DNA of 64,000 nucleotides from Paraburkholderia phenoliruptrix. GTDB taxonomy: Bacteria > Pseudomonadota > Gammaproteobacteria > Burkholderiales > Burkholderiaceae. Made by a program: the position numbers and the translations under genes. Location of the stretch: contig NZ_JAEUAV010000032.1 of NCBI RefSeq assembly GCF_019511605.1, forward strand, positions 1 to 64,000. The letters are read 5' to 3'. This document shows, one piece after another, positions 17,978 to 27,079 of this stretch. Positions within the stretch are counted from its first letter, which is position 1. Every line of letters begins with the position of its first letter. Under the pieces are notes generated by a model, which saw only the letters and a list, made by a program, of their open reading frames with translations, was not told where the DNA came from and ran no database searches.

Positions 17978-19300
17978 CTAACGCCCGCTATAAATGGCCT
18001 GATTGACGATGTTTTCCATGCGCTCCTGCTGGCCGCTCTTGTGCTGCGGATTCAGATCGCGCGACACTGCTTCGGCGGCGAGCGTCGACAACGAATAGTC
18101 GCCGGAAAGAATCTTGCGCCCGAAGTCCGCGTCCCAGCCCGCATAACGCTGACGCCTGAACTCGCCAAGACGGTCGTTGCCGATCAGCACAGCCGCCCGT
18201 TCAAGCGCGAGCGCCAGGTTATCTATTGCGCCGATGTGGCCATGAAACAGGTCTTCCGCATCCACGCTTTGCCGGCGCACCTTCGAGTCGAAATTCATGC
18301 CGCCAGTGGTGAAGCCGCCGTGCCGCAAGATCTCATAGAACGCAAGCGTGAGTTCTTCCACACTATTTGGGAATTGATCCGTATCCCAGCCGTTTTGCGG
18401 ATCGCCGCGATTCGCGTCTACGCTGCCAAAAACGCCTAGCGCATAGGCCGTTGCTATTTCATGGTGAAACGAGTGGCCCGCAAGCGTCGCATGATTGGCC
18501 TCGATATTCACGCGAATTTCTTTCTCGAGCCCGTATTGCAGCAAGAAGCCGTGCACGGTCGCGACATCGTAATCGTATTGATGCTTGGTCGGCTCCTGCG
18601 GTTTAGGCTCGATCAACAGAGCGCCTTTGAAGCCGATCTTGTGTGCATGCTCGACCACCATGTGCAGAAAGCGCGCGAGTTGATCGCGTTCGCGCACGAG
18701 GTCGGTGTTGAGCAGCGTATCGTAACCTTCGCGCCCGCCCCACAACACATAGTTCTCACCGCCAAGCCGCTGCGTCGCATCGAGAGCGTGGCGCACTTGC
18801 GTCGCGGCATAGGCGAAGATCTCAGGGTCGGGACTCGTGGCCGCGCCGGCTGCATAGCGCGGGTGCGAAAACAGATTCGCCGTACCCCACAGCAGTTTGA
18901 CGCCCGTATCGTGCTGCTTGCGCTCGAGGTAATCCACTATGCGGGAGAAGTTCTCGCTGTATTCGTGCAGGTTTGCGCCTTCGGGCGCGACATCGGTATC
19001 ATGAAAGGTGTAGTACGGCGTGCCCAACTTCGAGAAGAACTCGAATGCGGTGTCCGCTTTCAGGTGCGCCATTTCCATTGCGTCGCCTGGCTGCTGCCAG
19101 GGGCGCCTGAACGTGCCTTGCCCGAAAATGTCCACACCGGGCCATACGAACGTATGCCAGTAACACACCGCAATGCGCAGATGTTCTTCTAGCGTTTTGC
19201 CGAGTACCTTTTTGCTCTTATCGTAATGGCGGTACGCAAGCGGGTTGTCCGATTGCGGGCCTTCGTAACGGATCTCGGGAATATGTTCGAAGTAGGACAT
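17978..19300 (-). CDS. xylA: Xylose isomerase
   Basis: This 440-residue enzyme, the standard class II length, converts D-xylose to D-xylulose. Active-site motifs are [11 protein letters not shown] (catalytic His), [31 protein letters not shown] with metal-binding Glu and Lys, [14 protein letters not shown] and [19 protein letters not shown]. The start at ATG 19300 has GGAGACGCTG upstream. It is the first gene of the minus-strand xyl operon and is divergent from xylR. No xylulokinase (xylB) gene is in this window, so the next step must be encoded elsewhere. Confidence 0.95.
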   Translation of the reverse strand: MSYFEHIPEIRYEGPQSDNPLAYRHYDKSKKVLGKTLEEHLRIAVCYWHTFVWPGVDIFGQGTFRRPWQQPGDAMEMAHLKADTAFEFFSKLGTPYYTFHDTDVAPEGANLHEYSENFSRIVDYLERKQHDTGVKLLWGTANLFSHPRYAAGAATSPDPEIFAYAATQVRHALDATQRLGGENYVLWGGREGYDTLLNTDLVRERDQLARFLHMVVEHAHKIGFKGALLIEPKPQEPTKHQYDYDVATVHGFLLQYGLEKEIRVNIEANHATLAGHSFHHEIATAYALGVFGSVDANRGDPQNGWDTDQFPNSVEELTLAFYEILRHGGFTTGGMNFDSKVRRQSVDAEDLFHGHIGAIDNLALALERAAVLIGNDRLGEFRRQRYAGWDADFGRKILSGDYSLSTLAAEAVSRDLNPQHKSGQQERMENIVNQAIYSGR

Positions 19301-19408
19301 CAGCGTCTCCTTCCCATCTAAAGGGATTATGTTGCACCGCAACCCGCGCGACGAGGCCGGGCCGGTCGATAAGGTGACGCCATGCTGCCGCTTGCGCAGG
19401 GCATCGGC

Positions 19409-19492
19409 AATTGCGAAATTGCGCAGTACGCTTGATGTTTCTTACCGCCTTCCATTTTGTTTTGCACCGGCGCGCGTTTCGCGGCCTAGAAT
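19409..19492 (+). promoter_or_regulatory. xylA-xylR divergent control region
   Basis: The 233-bp region between xylA and xylR contains a direct repeat AATTGCG (19409-19415 and 19417-19423), spaced 8 bp, which could be part of an activator site. TTGCAC (19462-19467) and TAGAAT (19487-19492) resemble promoter boxes for xylR, but their 19-bp spacing is long. The pattern is seen directly; XylR binding is inferred from position only. Confidence 0.3.
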
Positions 19493-19533
19493 AACTGGAC
19501 GCTTAAAAACAGGGACCAAGGAGACAAGGCACT

Positions 19534-20790
19534 GTGGGTTTTGTGATCCGCATGCCGCCCACCGCCATGACCCGTCCGCAAACACCACAGACCACGCATC
19601 GCATAGCGCTGCTGTTCAACGCGAACAAGGTCTACGACCGCGAGATCATTACCGGCATTGGTAACTATTTGCTGTCCACGCGCGCGGCCTGGGACCTCTT
19701 TCTCGAGGAAGATTTCCGCTGCCGCCTGACCGGCATCGAGCGCTTTGACGGCGACGGCATCATTGCCGATTTCGACGATCCGGCGGTGAGCGAAGCACTG
19801 CGCGATTGCCCTTTGCCGGTTGTCGCAGTGGGCTCGTCATTCGAGGACCCGGCGCAATATCCTCCGGACTTACCCTATATCGCAACCGATAACAGCAAGC
19901 TGGTTTCGCTCGCCTACACGCATCTGATCGGCGCGGGACTCGAGCACTTTGCGCTGTACAGCTTGCCGCAAGCCGAAGAGAACCGCTGGGCGCAACAGCG
20001 CGAACTCGCATTCGCTCACCTGCGGCATGCAGACGGCTACAGTGCAGAGCAGGTTCACAGCGAGATTTATCGCGGCCTGTCGACCAGCGCACCTTCATGG
20101 AACCAGGCGACAGAACAACTGACGGCGTGGCTGCGCGAGTTGCCGAAACCGGTCGGCATCATTGCGGTGACCGACGCGCGTGCGCGGCATTTGCTGCAAG
20201 CGTGTCTGATCGCGGGCATTCCAGTGCCTGAGGAAGTGGCGATTATCGGCATCGACAACGACCCGCTCACGCGCACGCTGACGCGCATTCCGCTTTCTTC
20301 GGTTATTCAGGGCACCGAGGAAATGGGCCGCACTGCCGCTCACCTGCTGCATCAGATGCTGCGCGGTGCACGCTTTCCGGGGCGGCGCATTCTCGTGCCG
20401 CCGGTTGGCATCAACGTGCTCGAATCGACGAAACACCAACCGCTCGCCAGTCCCTATGTGATGCGCGCGCGGCATTTCATTCGTCAGTATGCGTGCCAGG
20501 GCATTCGCACAGAACAGGTTGCGGACTATGTGGGCGTGTCGCGCTCATCGCTCGAAGAGTACTTTCGGCGCGAAAGAAAGTGCACCGTGCATCAGGAAAT
20601 CTTGCACCATAAACTCGACGTCGCCAAAGCACTGCTCGCGAAGGGGGACGCGTCGAGTGCTGAAGTGGCGATACGTTGCGGCTTTACTTCGCTTCAATAC
20701 ATGTACGCGGTATTTCGTCGCGAGCTTGGATGCACGCCGCGCGAGTATCAGGAGCGCGCGAAGTCCACTGAGGCTTCCACGCCGGGCTGA
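19534..20790 (+). CDS. xylR: Xylose operon regulator, AraC family with periplasmic-binding-like sensor
   Basis: This 418-residue regulator has an N-terminal LacI/PBP1-like sugar sensor (IALLFNANKVYDREIITGIG, then IIGIDNDPLTRTLTRIPLSS) and a C-terminal AraC-type double HTH (about 315-410) with EQVADYVGVSRSSLEEYFRR and EVAIRCGFTSLQYMYAVFRRE. This is the E. coli XylR layout, which activates xylA and xylFGH when bound to xylose. A GTG start at 19534 is supported by AAGGAG 10 nt upstream; ATG at 19552 is an alternative. It is divergent from xylA. Confidence 0.9.
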   Translation: MGFVIRMPPTAMTRPQTPQTTHRIALLFNANKVYDREIITGIGNYLLSTRAAWDLFLEEDFRCRLTGIERFDGDGIIADFDDPAVSEALRDCPLPVVAVGSSFEDPAQYPPDLPYIATDNSKLVSLAYTHLIGAGLEHFALYSLPQAEENRWAQQRELAFAHLRHADGYSAEQVHSEIYRGLSTSAPSWNQATEQLTAWLRELPKPVGIIAVTDARARHLLQACLIAGIPVPEEVAIIGIDNDPLTRTLTRIPLSSVIQGTEEMGRTAAHLLHQMLRGARFPGRRILVPPVGINVLESTKHQPLASPYVMRARHFIRQYACQGIRTEQVADYVGVSRSSLEEYFRRERKCTVHQEILHHKLDVAKALLAKGDASSAEVAIRCGFTSLQYMYAVFRRELGCTPREYQERAKSTEASTPG

Positions 20791-20824
20791 GCATGCCTTT
20801 ACTCATTAATTTTCTATCGACGAC

Positions 20825-21898
20825 ATGATCAGCATCGCACAACTTTCCTCAGAATCATGGGGCACGCTCAACGGCACAGACCGCGTGTCGCTCTTCACGC
20901 TGCGCAATGCACATGGCATGAAGGTGGCGATCAGCGATCTGGGCGCGACGCTCGTTTCCTGGCATGCGCCGGACCGCGCGGGGCGTCTTGGCGATATTCT
21001 GCTCGGCCACGATACGCCGGCTCAATACGTTGCGGCCACAACTTATATGGGCGGCCTGATTGGCCGCTGGGCCAACCGCATTGCGGATGCGCGCTTTACT
21101 CTCGACGGCATTCAGTACACGCTCGATCGAAATGAAGGCACGAGGCTGCTGCATGGCGGAAGCGTCGGCTTTCATCGCATGCTATGGGACGTGAGCGAAG
21201 ACAATGGGTCATTGCTGATGCGACTCGAGTCGCCAGAGGGCGACGCCGGCTTTCCCGGCAATGTGACCACGCAAGTGCGTTATACGCTCGACGACGACGG
21301 CACGTTGACGATCGAGTACGAAGCCGTTTCCGACGCCGCCACGCCGCTCAATCTCACCAGTCACGGATATTTCAATCTGACGGGGCGGCCAGGCACCGAT
21401 ATCCGCGGGCACATGCTGTCGATCGACGCCGACCAGTTCTACGAAATCGACGCAGCCATGATCCCGTGCGGACTCGCTGACGTGGCGGGCAACGCGTTCG
21501 ACTTCCGCCAGAGCGCGCCGATCGGCGCGCGCCTCGACTGGCCGCACGCGCAGCTCGTGCAGGCCGGCGGATTCGACCACTGCTACGTCTTACGCGATTC
21601 AGCAGGTGGCGCCGGCAAGGTGCGCGAAGTCGCCTGTCTTTACGACCCGGGCAGCGGCCGCGAGATGACCGTCTCGACCGATCAGCGTGGCTTGCAGTTT
21701 TACAGCGGCAACTGGTTGAAGGGCGAAGCAGGACGCGGCGGCGTGGTTTATCACGCACATGCCGCGCTGTGTCTGGAAGCGGGCGGTTTTCCAAATCAGG
21801 TGAACATGCCCGCCGAGCGCGAAGAACTCATTCTGCGGCCTGGCGACACGTACCGCCAGGTCACCGCATATCGCGTAGGCGTGCGCGAGGGCATTTGA
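20825..21898 (+). CDS. galM: Aldose 1-epimerase (mutarotase)
   Basis: This 357-residue enzyme interconverts alpha and beta anomers of aldoses and probably speeds entry of xylose into XylA. The GalM family active-site residues are present: His in LLHGGSVGFHRMLWD, His in NLTSHGYFNLTG and the general base Glu in LCLEAGGFPNQVN. It follows xylR by 34 bp on the same strand, which places it in the xylose locus. No clear Shine-Dalgarno precedes the ATG. Confidence 0.92.
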   Translation: MISIAQLSSESWGTLNGTDRVSLFTLRNAHGMKVAISDLGATLVSWHAPDRAGRLGDILLGHDTPAQYVAATTYMGGLIGRWANRIADARFTLDGIQYTLDRNEGTRLLHGGSVGFHRMLWDVSEDNGSLLMRLESPEGDAGFPGNVTTQVRYTLDDDGTLTIEYEAVSDAATPLNLTSHGYFNLTGRPGTDIRGHMLSIDADQFYEIDAAMIPCGLADVAGNAFDFRQSAPIGARLDWPHAQLVQAGGFDHCYVLRDSAGGAGKVREVACLYDPGSGREMTVSTDQRGLQFYSGNWLKGEAGRGGVVYHAHAALCLEAGGFPNQVNMPAEREELILRPGDTYRQVTAYRVGVREGI

Positions 21899-22070
21899 CA
21901 AAGAGCCTTCATTGTTTGCGCGCGTCATTACAGCACGCCGACTTATCGATTGTTGCAAGAGTGAATTACTGCATTGGGGGTTTTCCCTGAAAAAACCGCT
22001 TCCTACAATCCGCGCATGGTGCCGACGCCCCGCTGCGGCATCTGACGACATCATCCCGGAGGGAAGCATC

Positions 22071-22364
22071 ATGAATACGCAGATCAAGCTCATTGCGCTT
22101 TTCGTCGCGCTGGCTGCACCGTTGGCTTCGTTTGCTCAGGCCGAGCAGCCGCTCACGCGTGCGGAAGTCAAGGCGCAGTTAAAGCAGATCCAACAGGCCG
22201 GTTATAACCCTGCGGTTGCCGTGGACGCGAACTACCCCGCCGATATTCAGGCGGCGGAAGCTCGCGTTGCTGCGCAGAATGCGATGGCTCAAAGCGAGAC
22301 TACCGGCTATGGTTCGACAGCGACCGGAACGTCGCAAGCCGGATCTGCCGCGCCGGCTCAGTAA
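22071..22364 (+). CDS. DUF4148 family secreted small protein
   Basis: This 97-residue protein has a signal peptide (MNTQIKLIALFVALAAPLAS, cleavage after FAQA) and the DUF4148 core LTRAEVKAQLKQIQQAGYNP..ANYPADIQAAEARVAAQ. The tail is rich in Ser, Thr, Gly and Ala. GGAGG upstream supports the ATG at 22071. The family is abundant in Burkholderiaceae, is periplasmic and has no known function. Confidence 0.85.
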   Translation: MNTQIKLIALFVALAAPLASFAQAEQPLTRAEVKAQLKQIQQAGYNPAVAVDANYPADIQAAEARVAAQNAMAQSETTGYGSTATGTSQAGSAAPAQ

Positions 22365-22543
22365 TGGAGGGGCTTGCCGTTGCTGCCGTTGCTGCGGTTG
22401 CTCTTCACGGCGAGCCTTATTGTCTCTTCGTCTATTCGCTGTGCGTTGAAAAGTAGCGCACGCAGACTGCGCTTTTCCATTAATACGCAACAACCACTTT
22501 CACTGCGTTCGATCTAAGATTGGTGCTCGAAAAAGGAGCGCCT

Positions 22544-22924
22544 ATGGGTTCGACCGTCAAGAATTCGTTGCTGTGGGTTTTCGATCCTTTCGAGGACGAT
22601 TCCGGCTTCACGAGAAAGCGCCTGTTCGGCTTCGAAGCGGCTTATGTGGATGGCCTGCTGTGCCTTGCAGTCGGCAATGGCGAAGAGCCGTGGAACGGAC
22701 TGCTGGTGTGTACGTCGCGTGATCGGCACGCCGATCTTATTGGCGAGTTGCCCGAATTGGCGCCGCATCCTGTCCTGGGAAAATGGCTTTATCTGTCGCA
22801 GAAGCATGAAGAATTTGAAGCAATTGCAGGCGCGGTCGTGAAGCTGGTGAGCGCGCGCGACCCGCGCGTGGGGGTAGAGCCCGGCGCGGGGAAGAAAAAA
22901 ACGAAGAAGGTGATGGGGAATTAG
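22544..22924 (+). CDS. Hypothetical protein, weakly TfoX/YjbR-like
   Basis: This 126-residue cytosolic protein is not firmly recognised. The segment KRLFGFEAAYVDGLLCLAVGN...LLVCTSRDRHADLIGELP faintly recalls the TfoX N-terminal or YjbR fold, and WLYLSQKHEEFEAIAGAVVKLV forms a helix near the end. The C terminus is Lys-rich (GKKKTKK). I choose ATG 22544 because AAGGAG lies 5 nt upstream. Its TAG overlaps the first base of a perfect three-way inverted repeat. No functional partner is nearby. Confidence 0.7.
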   Translation: MGSTVKNSLLWVFDPFEDDSGFTRKRLFGFEAAYVDGLLCLAVGNGEEPWNGLLVCTSRDRHADLIGELPELAPHPVLGKWLYLSQKHEEFEAIAGAVVKLVSARDPRVGVEPGAGKKKTKKVMGN

Positions 22925-22978
22925 GCGCGGCACGGCTTGCCGTGCCCGCTGCGTCATGCAGCGTCAGCGGGCCGCGCC
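22924..22978. repeat. Perfect three-way-junction inverted repeat
   Basis: An outer stem GGCGCGG/CCGCGCC (22924-22930 with 22972-22978) encloses two adjacent hairpins, CACGGC..GCCGTG (22931-22944) and CCCGCTG..CAGCGGG (22945-22971), with no unpaired base at the junction. It begins on the last base of a stop codon and lies between converging genes. No U run follows it. It may be a REP-like element or a bidirectional 3' end. Confidence 0.55.
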
Positions 22979-23076
22979 GCCCCTAATGCCACGACACCCG
23001 ATGCCGCAGCGAACACCGTTGCGAGCGACATTTAAGAAAAAGAAGCTTCGTTTTGCACGTCGCACCAGTGCGGCCC

Positions 23077-23526
23077 TCACCACGGCGCCCGCCTTTCGCT
23101 CTGGCTGAACCGCGTGACACGCAATTGCGCTTCATGTACAGCGAACACCGGCGCGCAAAGCAACTGCTGCTCATGTAAATCGAAAATCCTGATAATCGAA
23201 AGGCAATCGGCAGTTTCAATAATCCAGGCATCGCGACTGGCGCCAGAAGCTGCGCCATCCAGAATACGCTCGGCGTCGAGAAAAAGCTCGCGCTCAACTG
23301 CGCCAAAACCCGCCTGCTGAAGATACCAGGCAAGATAAAGAACCTCCGCGAGTTTAGCCAGCAAACTCCCGTTACCCTTGCCCGCTTTGAAAGCTGCCAA
23401 TGCAAGATGCCAGGTAAGCGCCTGCTCGCGAGCGTAGGCGGCCGTGTATGGCAAGAGTTGCGCTTTGCCAAGCGGTTTTCTGCGCGGTTGATTCCCCGAT
23501 GGCCGTTTTTTCCGATTCTGCGACAT
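23077..23526 (-). CDS. Conserved hypothetical protein (often labelled Fis-family in Burkholderia)
   Basis: This is a protein of 149 residues if started at ATG 23526 (MSQNRKKRPSG); an ATG at 23577 would add 17 residues, and neither start has a good ribosome site. The basic N-terminal tail leads to a helical core with LPYTAAYAREQALTWHLALAAFKAGKGN and LAEVLYLAWYLQQAGFG. From memory, similar Burkholderia proteins carry a loose Fis-family label, but I see no clear HTH. It converges on the preceding gene. Function is unknown. Confidence 0.65.
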   Translation of the reverse strand: MSQNRKKRPSGNQPRRKPLGKAQLLPYTAAYAREQALTWHLALAAFKAGKGNGSLLAKLAEVLYLAWYLQQAGFGAVERELFLDAERILDGAASGASRDAWIIETADCLSIIRIFDLHEQQLLCAPVFAVHEAQLRVTRFSQSERRAPW

Positions 23527-23853
23527 GGAGCGATTTATGTTCGTGATGCCATTTTTAGTTTCAGCATCGTAATACATTGGAACGATAAATCAATTGCCAC
23601 GCGCCAGTTTTAACATTTAATCAATATGCGGCGGGCATTGGCATTTCAAAGTGGCGGTTTTATGTCACATCGCGCTGCAAAGTCACGCTAAATGCAGGGC
23701 CGGCCAACCCGTGAGATATGCAGGCGCCGCATCGTGCACTCGTTTCCAATCAGAAAAAGCGCCTTCCATGCCGTGCATAGGCGGGCGGCAGCATTAACCT
23801 GCTCTCAACCAAGTCGCCGCTGCTACCGAATGTTATTATCGGAAACATTGAAG
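23527..23853. other. Divergent intergenic region
   Basis: This 327-bp stretch separates a minus-strand hypothetical gene from the plus-strand XRE-cupin gene. Its left half is AT-rich compared with its surroundings (around 23540-23680), as expected for divergent promoters. I see no gene, strong terminator or repeat in it. Confidence 0.5.
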
Positions 23854-24567
23854 ATGCCGCCCGTACCGCAACCGGGCGAGCAACTAATGCAGCAACCAAC
23901 GCAGCAACCAGCGCAGCAACCCATGGACACCAACACCACCAAGCCTGTCGAACCCTCCACCGCCGACCTGGGCCGGCGCGTGCGCGCCGCCCGTCAATCG
24001 CAGGACCTCACGCTCGAGACCGCAAGCCGTCTTTGCGGCGTCTCGCGCTCCACCCTTTCCAAAGTCGAAAACGGCCTCATGTCCCCGACTTTCGACGTGC
24101 TGCAGAAAATCGTCGTCGGTCTGAAGATTGAAATCGGCGAATTGTTCGGCTCGACGCCTAAAGTCAGCGCGAGCGGACGTCGCGCGTTGACGCGCAAAGG
24201 CGAAGGCCAGCGCCACGCCTATCGCGGCTATCAAATGGAACTGCTCGCGACCGACCTCGCGCACAAAGCCATGCTGCCGTTTCGCATCCGCATTTCGGCG
24301 CATACGCTCGACGCGTTCGACGACTGGGGCCGCCACGAAGGCGAAGAATTTCTGTATGTCATCAGCGGCAGCGTCTGCCTGTATTCGGAGCTGTATGCGC
24401 CGACGCACCTCAACGCGGGCGACAGCCTCTACTTCGACAGTCGCACCGGCCACGCGGCGGTATCGACAAGTGAAGAGGACGCCGAAGTATTATGGATGGC
24501 AACGAACGCGGATATTCCCCGAACGCCCAACCGCGACGAATCCGCCGCCAAATCTGCGGTGAAGTAG
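23854..24567 (+). CDS. XRE-family regulator with C-terminal cupin
   Basis: This protein has about 237 residues. An N-terminal Gln/Pro-rich leader (MQQPTQQPAQQ) precedes an XRE helix-turn-helix (LTLETASRLCGVSRSTLSKVENG) and a cupin_2 sensor domain (GEEFLYVISGSVCLYSE...LNAGDSLYFDSRTGHAA). Such proteins typically sense a small metabolite through the cupin and repress neighbouring catabolic genes. The start is uncertain: ATGs at 23854, 23887 and 23923 are all possible. It converges on the HPPD-like gene, 13 bp away. The target is unknown. Confidence 0.82.
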   Translation: MPPVPQPGEQLMQQPTQQPAQQPMDTNTTKPVEPSTADLGRRVRAARQSQDLTLETASRLCGVSRSTLSKVENGLMSPTFDVLQKIVVGLKIEIGELFGSTPKVSASGRRALTRKGEGQRHAYRGYQMELLATDLAHKAMLPFRIRISAHTLDAFDDWGRHEGEEFLYVISGSVCLYSELYAPTHLNAGDSLYFDSRTGHAAVSTSEEDAEVLWMATNADIPRTPNRDESAAKSAVK

Positions 24568-24580
24568 CGTAATTCGCAGG

Positions 24581-25702
24581 TCAATCGCGCGCCTGTGCGA
24601 GTGCGCTCAAATTGCCTTCGCCGAATCCGTGATGTCCCTGGCGTTGCACAATCTCGAAGAAGATCTCGCCGGCGCGGCGGCGCACGAAGGTCTGAAAAAA
24701 CAGTTGCGGCACACCGTCGGCGCCAATCTCGCCATCCACGAGAACATGCGTGGACTTCAGGCGCTGCACGTCGAGGCCATGCCCCGGCAAGCGCGCGTCG
24801 AGCTGCTCGTAGTAGCGCGGCGGCGGCTCCACGAATTCCACGCCGTTTGCAAGCAACTGCTCGACACAAGCAAAGATATCGTCCGTGGCGAGTGCAATGT
24901 GCTGGACACCTTCGCCGGGATGATCGGGCAAGTACTGATGCATGAGATCTGTCCGCCGTGTGCCCTCTTCATACAGCGGAATGCGGATCGCGCCACAAGG
25001 CGACACCATCACGCGCGATTCGGCTGACACATGCCAGTTGGCGTGCAGCTCGTGAATTTCGCGGAAATTCAGCAGGTCGCGGTAAAAATCGAGCCACTCC
25101 TGCATGCGGCCCGCGCCCACCGTTTGCGTCAGGTGATCCACGGCGACGAGGCCCGTGCCGGCGTGGCTCAGATCGGCATGCGCAGTGTCTATGTGTATCG
25201 GGCGGAAGTCGATGTCGAAGATGGAGATATCGCCCAGCCCGCCGCGCTGGCCCCCGCGCCCGCGCCAACGGTCGACAAAGTAGATGTGCGAGTCGCCAAT
25301 GCCCTGAATGGCGGGAATCAGCAGCTCGCCAGCGCCGATTCTCTCGCCTTCGAACGCCCACGCGCCCAGTTCGATAGCGCGGTCGAAAGCGCGCTGCGCG
25401 TCGGCCACGCGAATACCGATTGCGCAAATGCCCGCGCCGTACTCCTCGGCGTAGCGCGCGGCAAACGAATCGGGCTCGGCATTGATCAGGAAATTCATTT
25501 CGCCCTGCCGGTACAGCGTGACATCCTTGCTGATGTGGCGCGCAATCGCCTTGAAGCCGAGCCGGGTGAAGGTGTCGCCAAGCGCCTGCGGATCGCGCGA
25601 GGCGAACTCCACGAATTCCAGGCCGGCAGTGCCGAGCGGATTGTGCTCGGGCGCCGACACAGCGCGAAGCGCGGCTTCTGGAGTGGGCAAGTCGCTGGGC
25701 AT
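24581..25702 (-). CDS. 4-hydroxyphenylpyruvate dioxygenase-like enzyme
   Basis: This 373-residue protein has two VOC domains, close to the normal bacterial HPPD length. Conserved lead-in GTAGLEFVEFASRDP and C-terminal mark FGEGN are present, and the Fe(II) ligands are His190 (VDHLT), His268 (GVQHIA) and Glu350 (FFEIVQRQG). The ATG at 25702 has AAGGAG 7 nt upstream. HPPD turns 4-hydroxyphenylpyruvate into homogentisate, but no homogentisate genes are next to it. The neighbours are pcaQ and pcaHG, so a related substrate in aromatic or dehydroshikimate metabolism is also possible (QuiC enzymes carry an HPPD-like domain). Confidence 0.8.
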   Translation of the reverse strand: MPSDLPTPEAALRAVSAPEHNPLGTAGLEFVEFASRDPQALGDTFTRLGFKAIARHISKDVTLYRQGEMNFLINAEPDSFAARYAEEYGAGICAIGIRVADAQRAFDRAIELGAWAFEGERIGAGELLIPAIQGIGDSHIYFVDRWRGRGGQRGGLGDISIFDIDFRPIHIDTAHADLSHAGTGLVAVDHLTQTVGAGRMQEWLDFYRDLLNFREIHELHANWHVSAESRVMVSPCGAIRIPLYEEGTRRTDLMHQYLPDHPGEGVQHIALATDDIFACVEQLLANGVEFVEPPPRYYEQLDARLPGHGLDVQRLKSTHVLVDGEIGADGVPQLFFQTFVRRRAGEIFFEIVQRQGHHGFGEGNLSALAQARD

Positions 25703-25973
25703 GGCAATCTCCTTGTACGGTCTTTCGATGCTGGTTCGCTTGTTGCTAATCGCGGTGCCAATCATGTCGCCGACCGCGCTGCAGGCCGTGCTGCCCGGCT
25801 CGCAATTCGACGCTGCCCGAGCGATGTGGCGCTAACGAGCGGGAAGCAGCCGCTTTCGCACCGTGTTTTTACACCGGCTCACGCCAGCTTCGCAACCTCA
25901 TTTTGTACTGAATGGTTCACTACAGCGACGATCCGCGTTGCGGCGCCGGTCGTGGGTGAACGCGGTGGCTCTG

Positions 25974-26972
25974 TCAGCTCGCCGGCGTCCGGCCGCGCAC
26001 GCGCTTGCGCGTTACCTTGCCCGCGGCGTTGCCGCCGCTTGCCGCCATCCTCGCTTGCGCGACTTCCCGCACCGCGTCGATAAACGCTCGACCCACCGGC
26101 GAAGGCTGGGTATCGGAGCGCCGGATCAAGCCAACCGGTTCGTCCGTGCCAGCAAACGGCAGAGGCAAACGCACGAACATGCCGTGCGTCAACTCGTACT
26201 CCACCGCGCTCAACGGCACGAACCACACGGCGTCGTTCTCGAGCGTCAACGCGCGCCCCGTCGATACCGACAACACTTCGACAAACGCGGACAGCGGCAG
26301 CACGCCCCACGCGCTCAGCAGACTGTCCGCTGACTGCCGGATCAGCGTGCCAAACGGCGGCAACACCACCGGGAAGTCCTGCAACGCAGCGGGCGGCAAG
26401 CCCGACGTTACGTCGAGTGGATGCCCGGCCCGCACGACGGCGACCAGCGGCTCGCTGAACAACTGCTCGAAGCTGAGCCCCACCATTCGCTCAGGGTCGG
26501 CTAGCCGCCCGATTGCGAATTCAATCGTGCCCGCTTTCAGACGCTCGAGCAATTCCGGGTTTGCGCCCGTTGCCAGACGCACGATTACACGTGGCCAGAG
26601 CGACGCAAAACGCTTGAGGACAGGCGGTATCAACGCGCCGGCGACAGTCGGCAGAACGCCGACCTCGAGCGTCGCGGCGGCCGCGCCTTCTGCGCGTGCG
26701 AGCAGATTGACGCCCTGGCGCAAGGCGCTGACGCAAGCGCTCGCATGCGGCATGAACAGTTGCCCTTCGCGCGTCGGCACGGCTCCGTGGCGCCCGCGCT
26801 CGAACAGTTTCACGCCGAGAATGTCTTCCAGTTCTGCGACGGTCTTCGAGACGGCAGGTTGGGTGATCGACAGGCTGCCAGCCGCCCGCTGGACGCTCCC
26901 GAATTGGGCCACGGCCAGAAAGCACTGAAGATGACGGAATTTGACGCGGCTGTCCGCGAGGCTTCGTTGCAT
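25974..26972 (-). CDS. pcaQ: LysR-type regulator of protocatechuate catabolism
   Basis: This 332-residue LysR protein has an HTH at about 12-70 (FRHLQCFLAVAQFGSVQRAA, then LSITQPAVSKTVAELEDILG) and an effector domain with VLPTVAGALIPPVLKRF and GRLADPERMVGLSFEQLF, typical of PcaQ. The C terminus has an unusual basic tail (GKVTRKRVRGRTPAS). It is divergent from pcaH, 107 bp away, with a PcaQ-like site between them. In known systems PcaQ activates pca genes in response to beta-carboxymuconate. Confidence 0.88.
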   Translation of the reverse strand: MQRSLADSRVKFRHLQCFLAVAQFGSVQRAAGSLSITQPAVSKTVAELEDILGVKLFERGRHGAVPTREGQLFMPHASACVSALRQGVNLLARAEGAAAATLEVGVLPTVAGALIPPVLKRFASLWPRVIVRLATGANPELLERLKAGTIEFAIGRLADPERMVGLSFEQLFSEPLVAVVRAGHPLDVTSGLPPAALQDFPVVLPPFGTLIRQSADSLLSAWGVLPLSAFVEVLSVSTGRALTLENDAVWFVPLSAVEYELTHGMFVRLPLPFAGTDEPVGLIRRSDTQPSPVGRAFIDAVREVAQARMAASGGNAAGKVTRKRVRGRTPAS

Positions 26973-27012
26973 AACGGGAGGTTATATTAAAAACGCCAAA
27001 ACGTCATTTTTC

Positions 27013-27028
27013 ATAACCGGATAGTTTG
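27013..27028 (+). promoter_or_regulatory. Candidate PcaQ operator
   Basis: ATAACC-GGAT-AGTTTG in the pcaQ-pcaH spacer resembles the ATAACC-N4-GGTTAA type of PcaQ site described in rhizobia, with the left half exact and the right half partly kept. It lies about 50 bp before the pcaH start. Confidence 0.35.
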
Positions 27029-27079
27029 GATAAAGTCTCGCCATAACGCCGTATCCCACAATCCCCGAAGGAGACATCG

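Noticed and set aside
16586-18439. A 617-codon plus-strand frame spanning xylG, xylF and xylA
   Set aside because: All three xyl genes on the minus strand have unmistakable motifs; the opposite frame is a by-product of codon bias.
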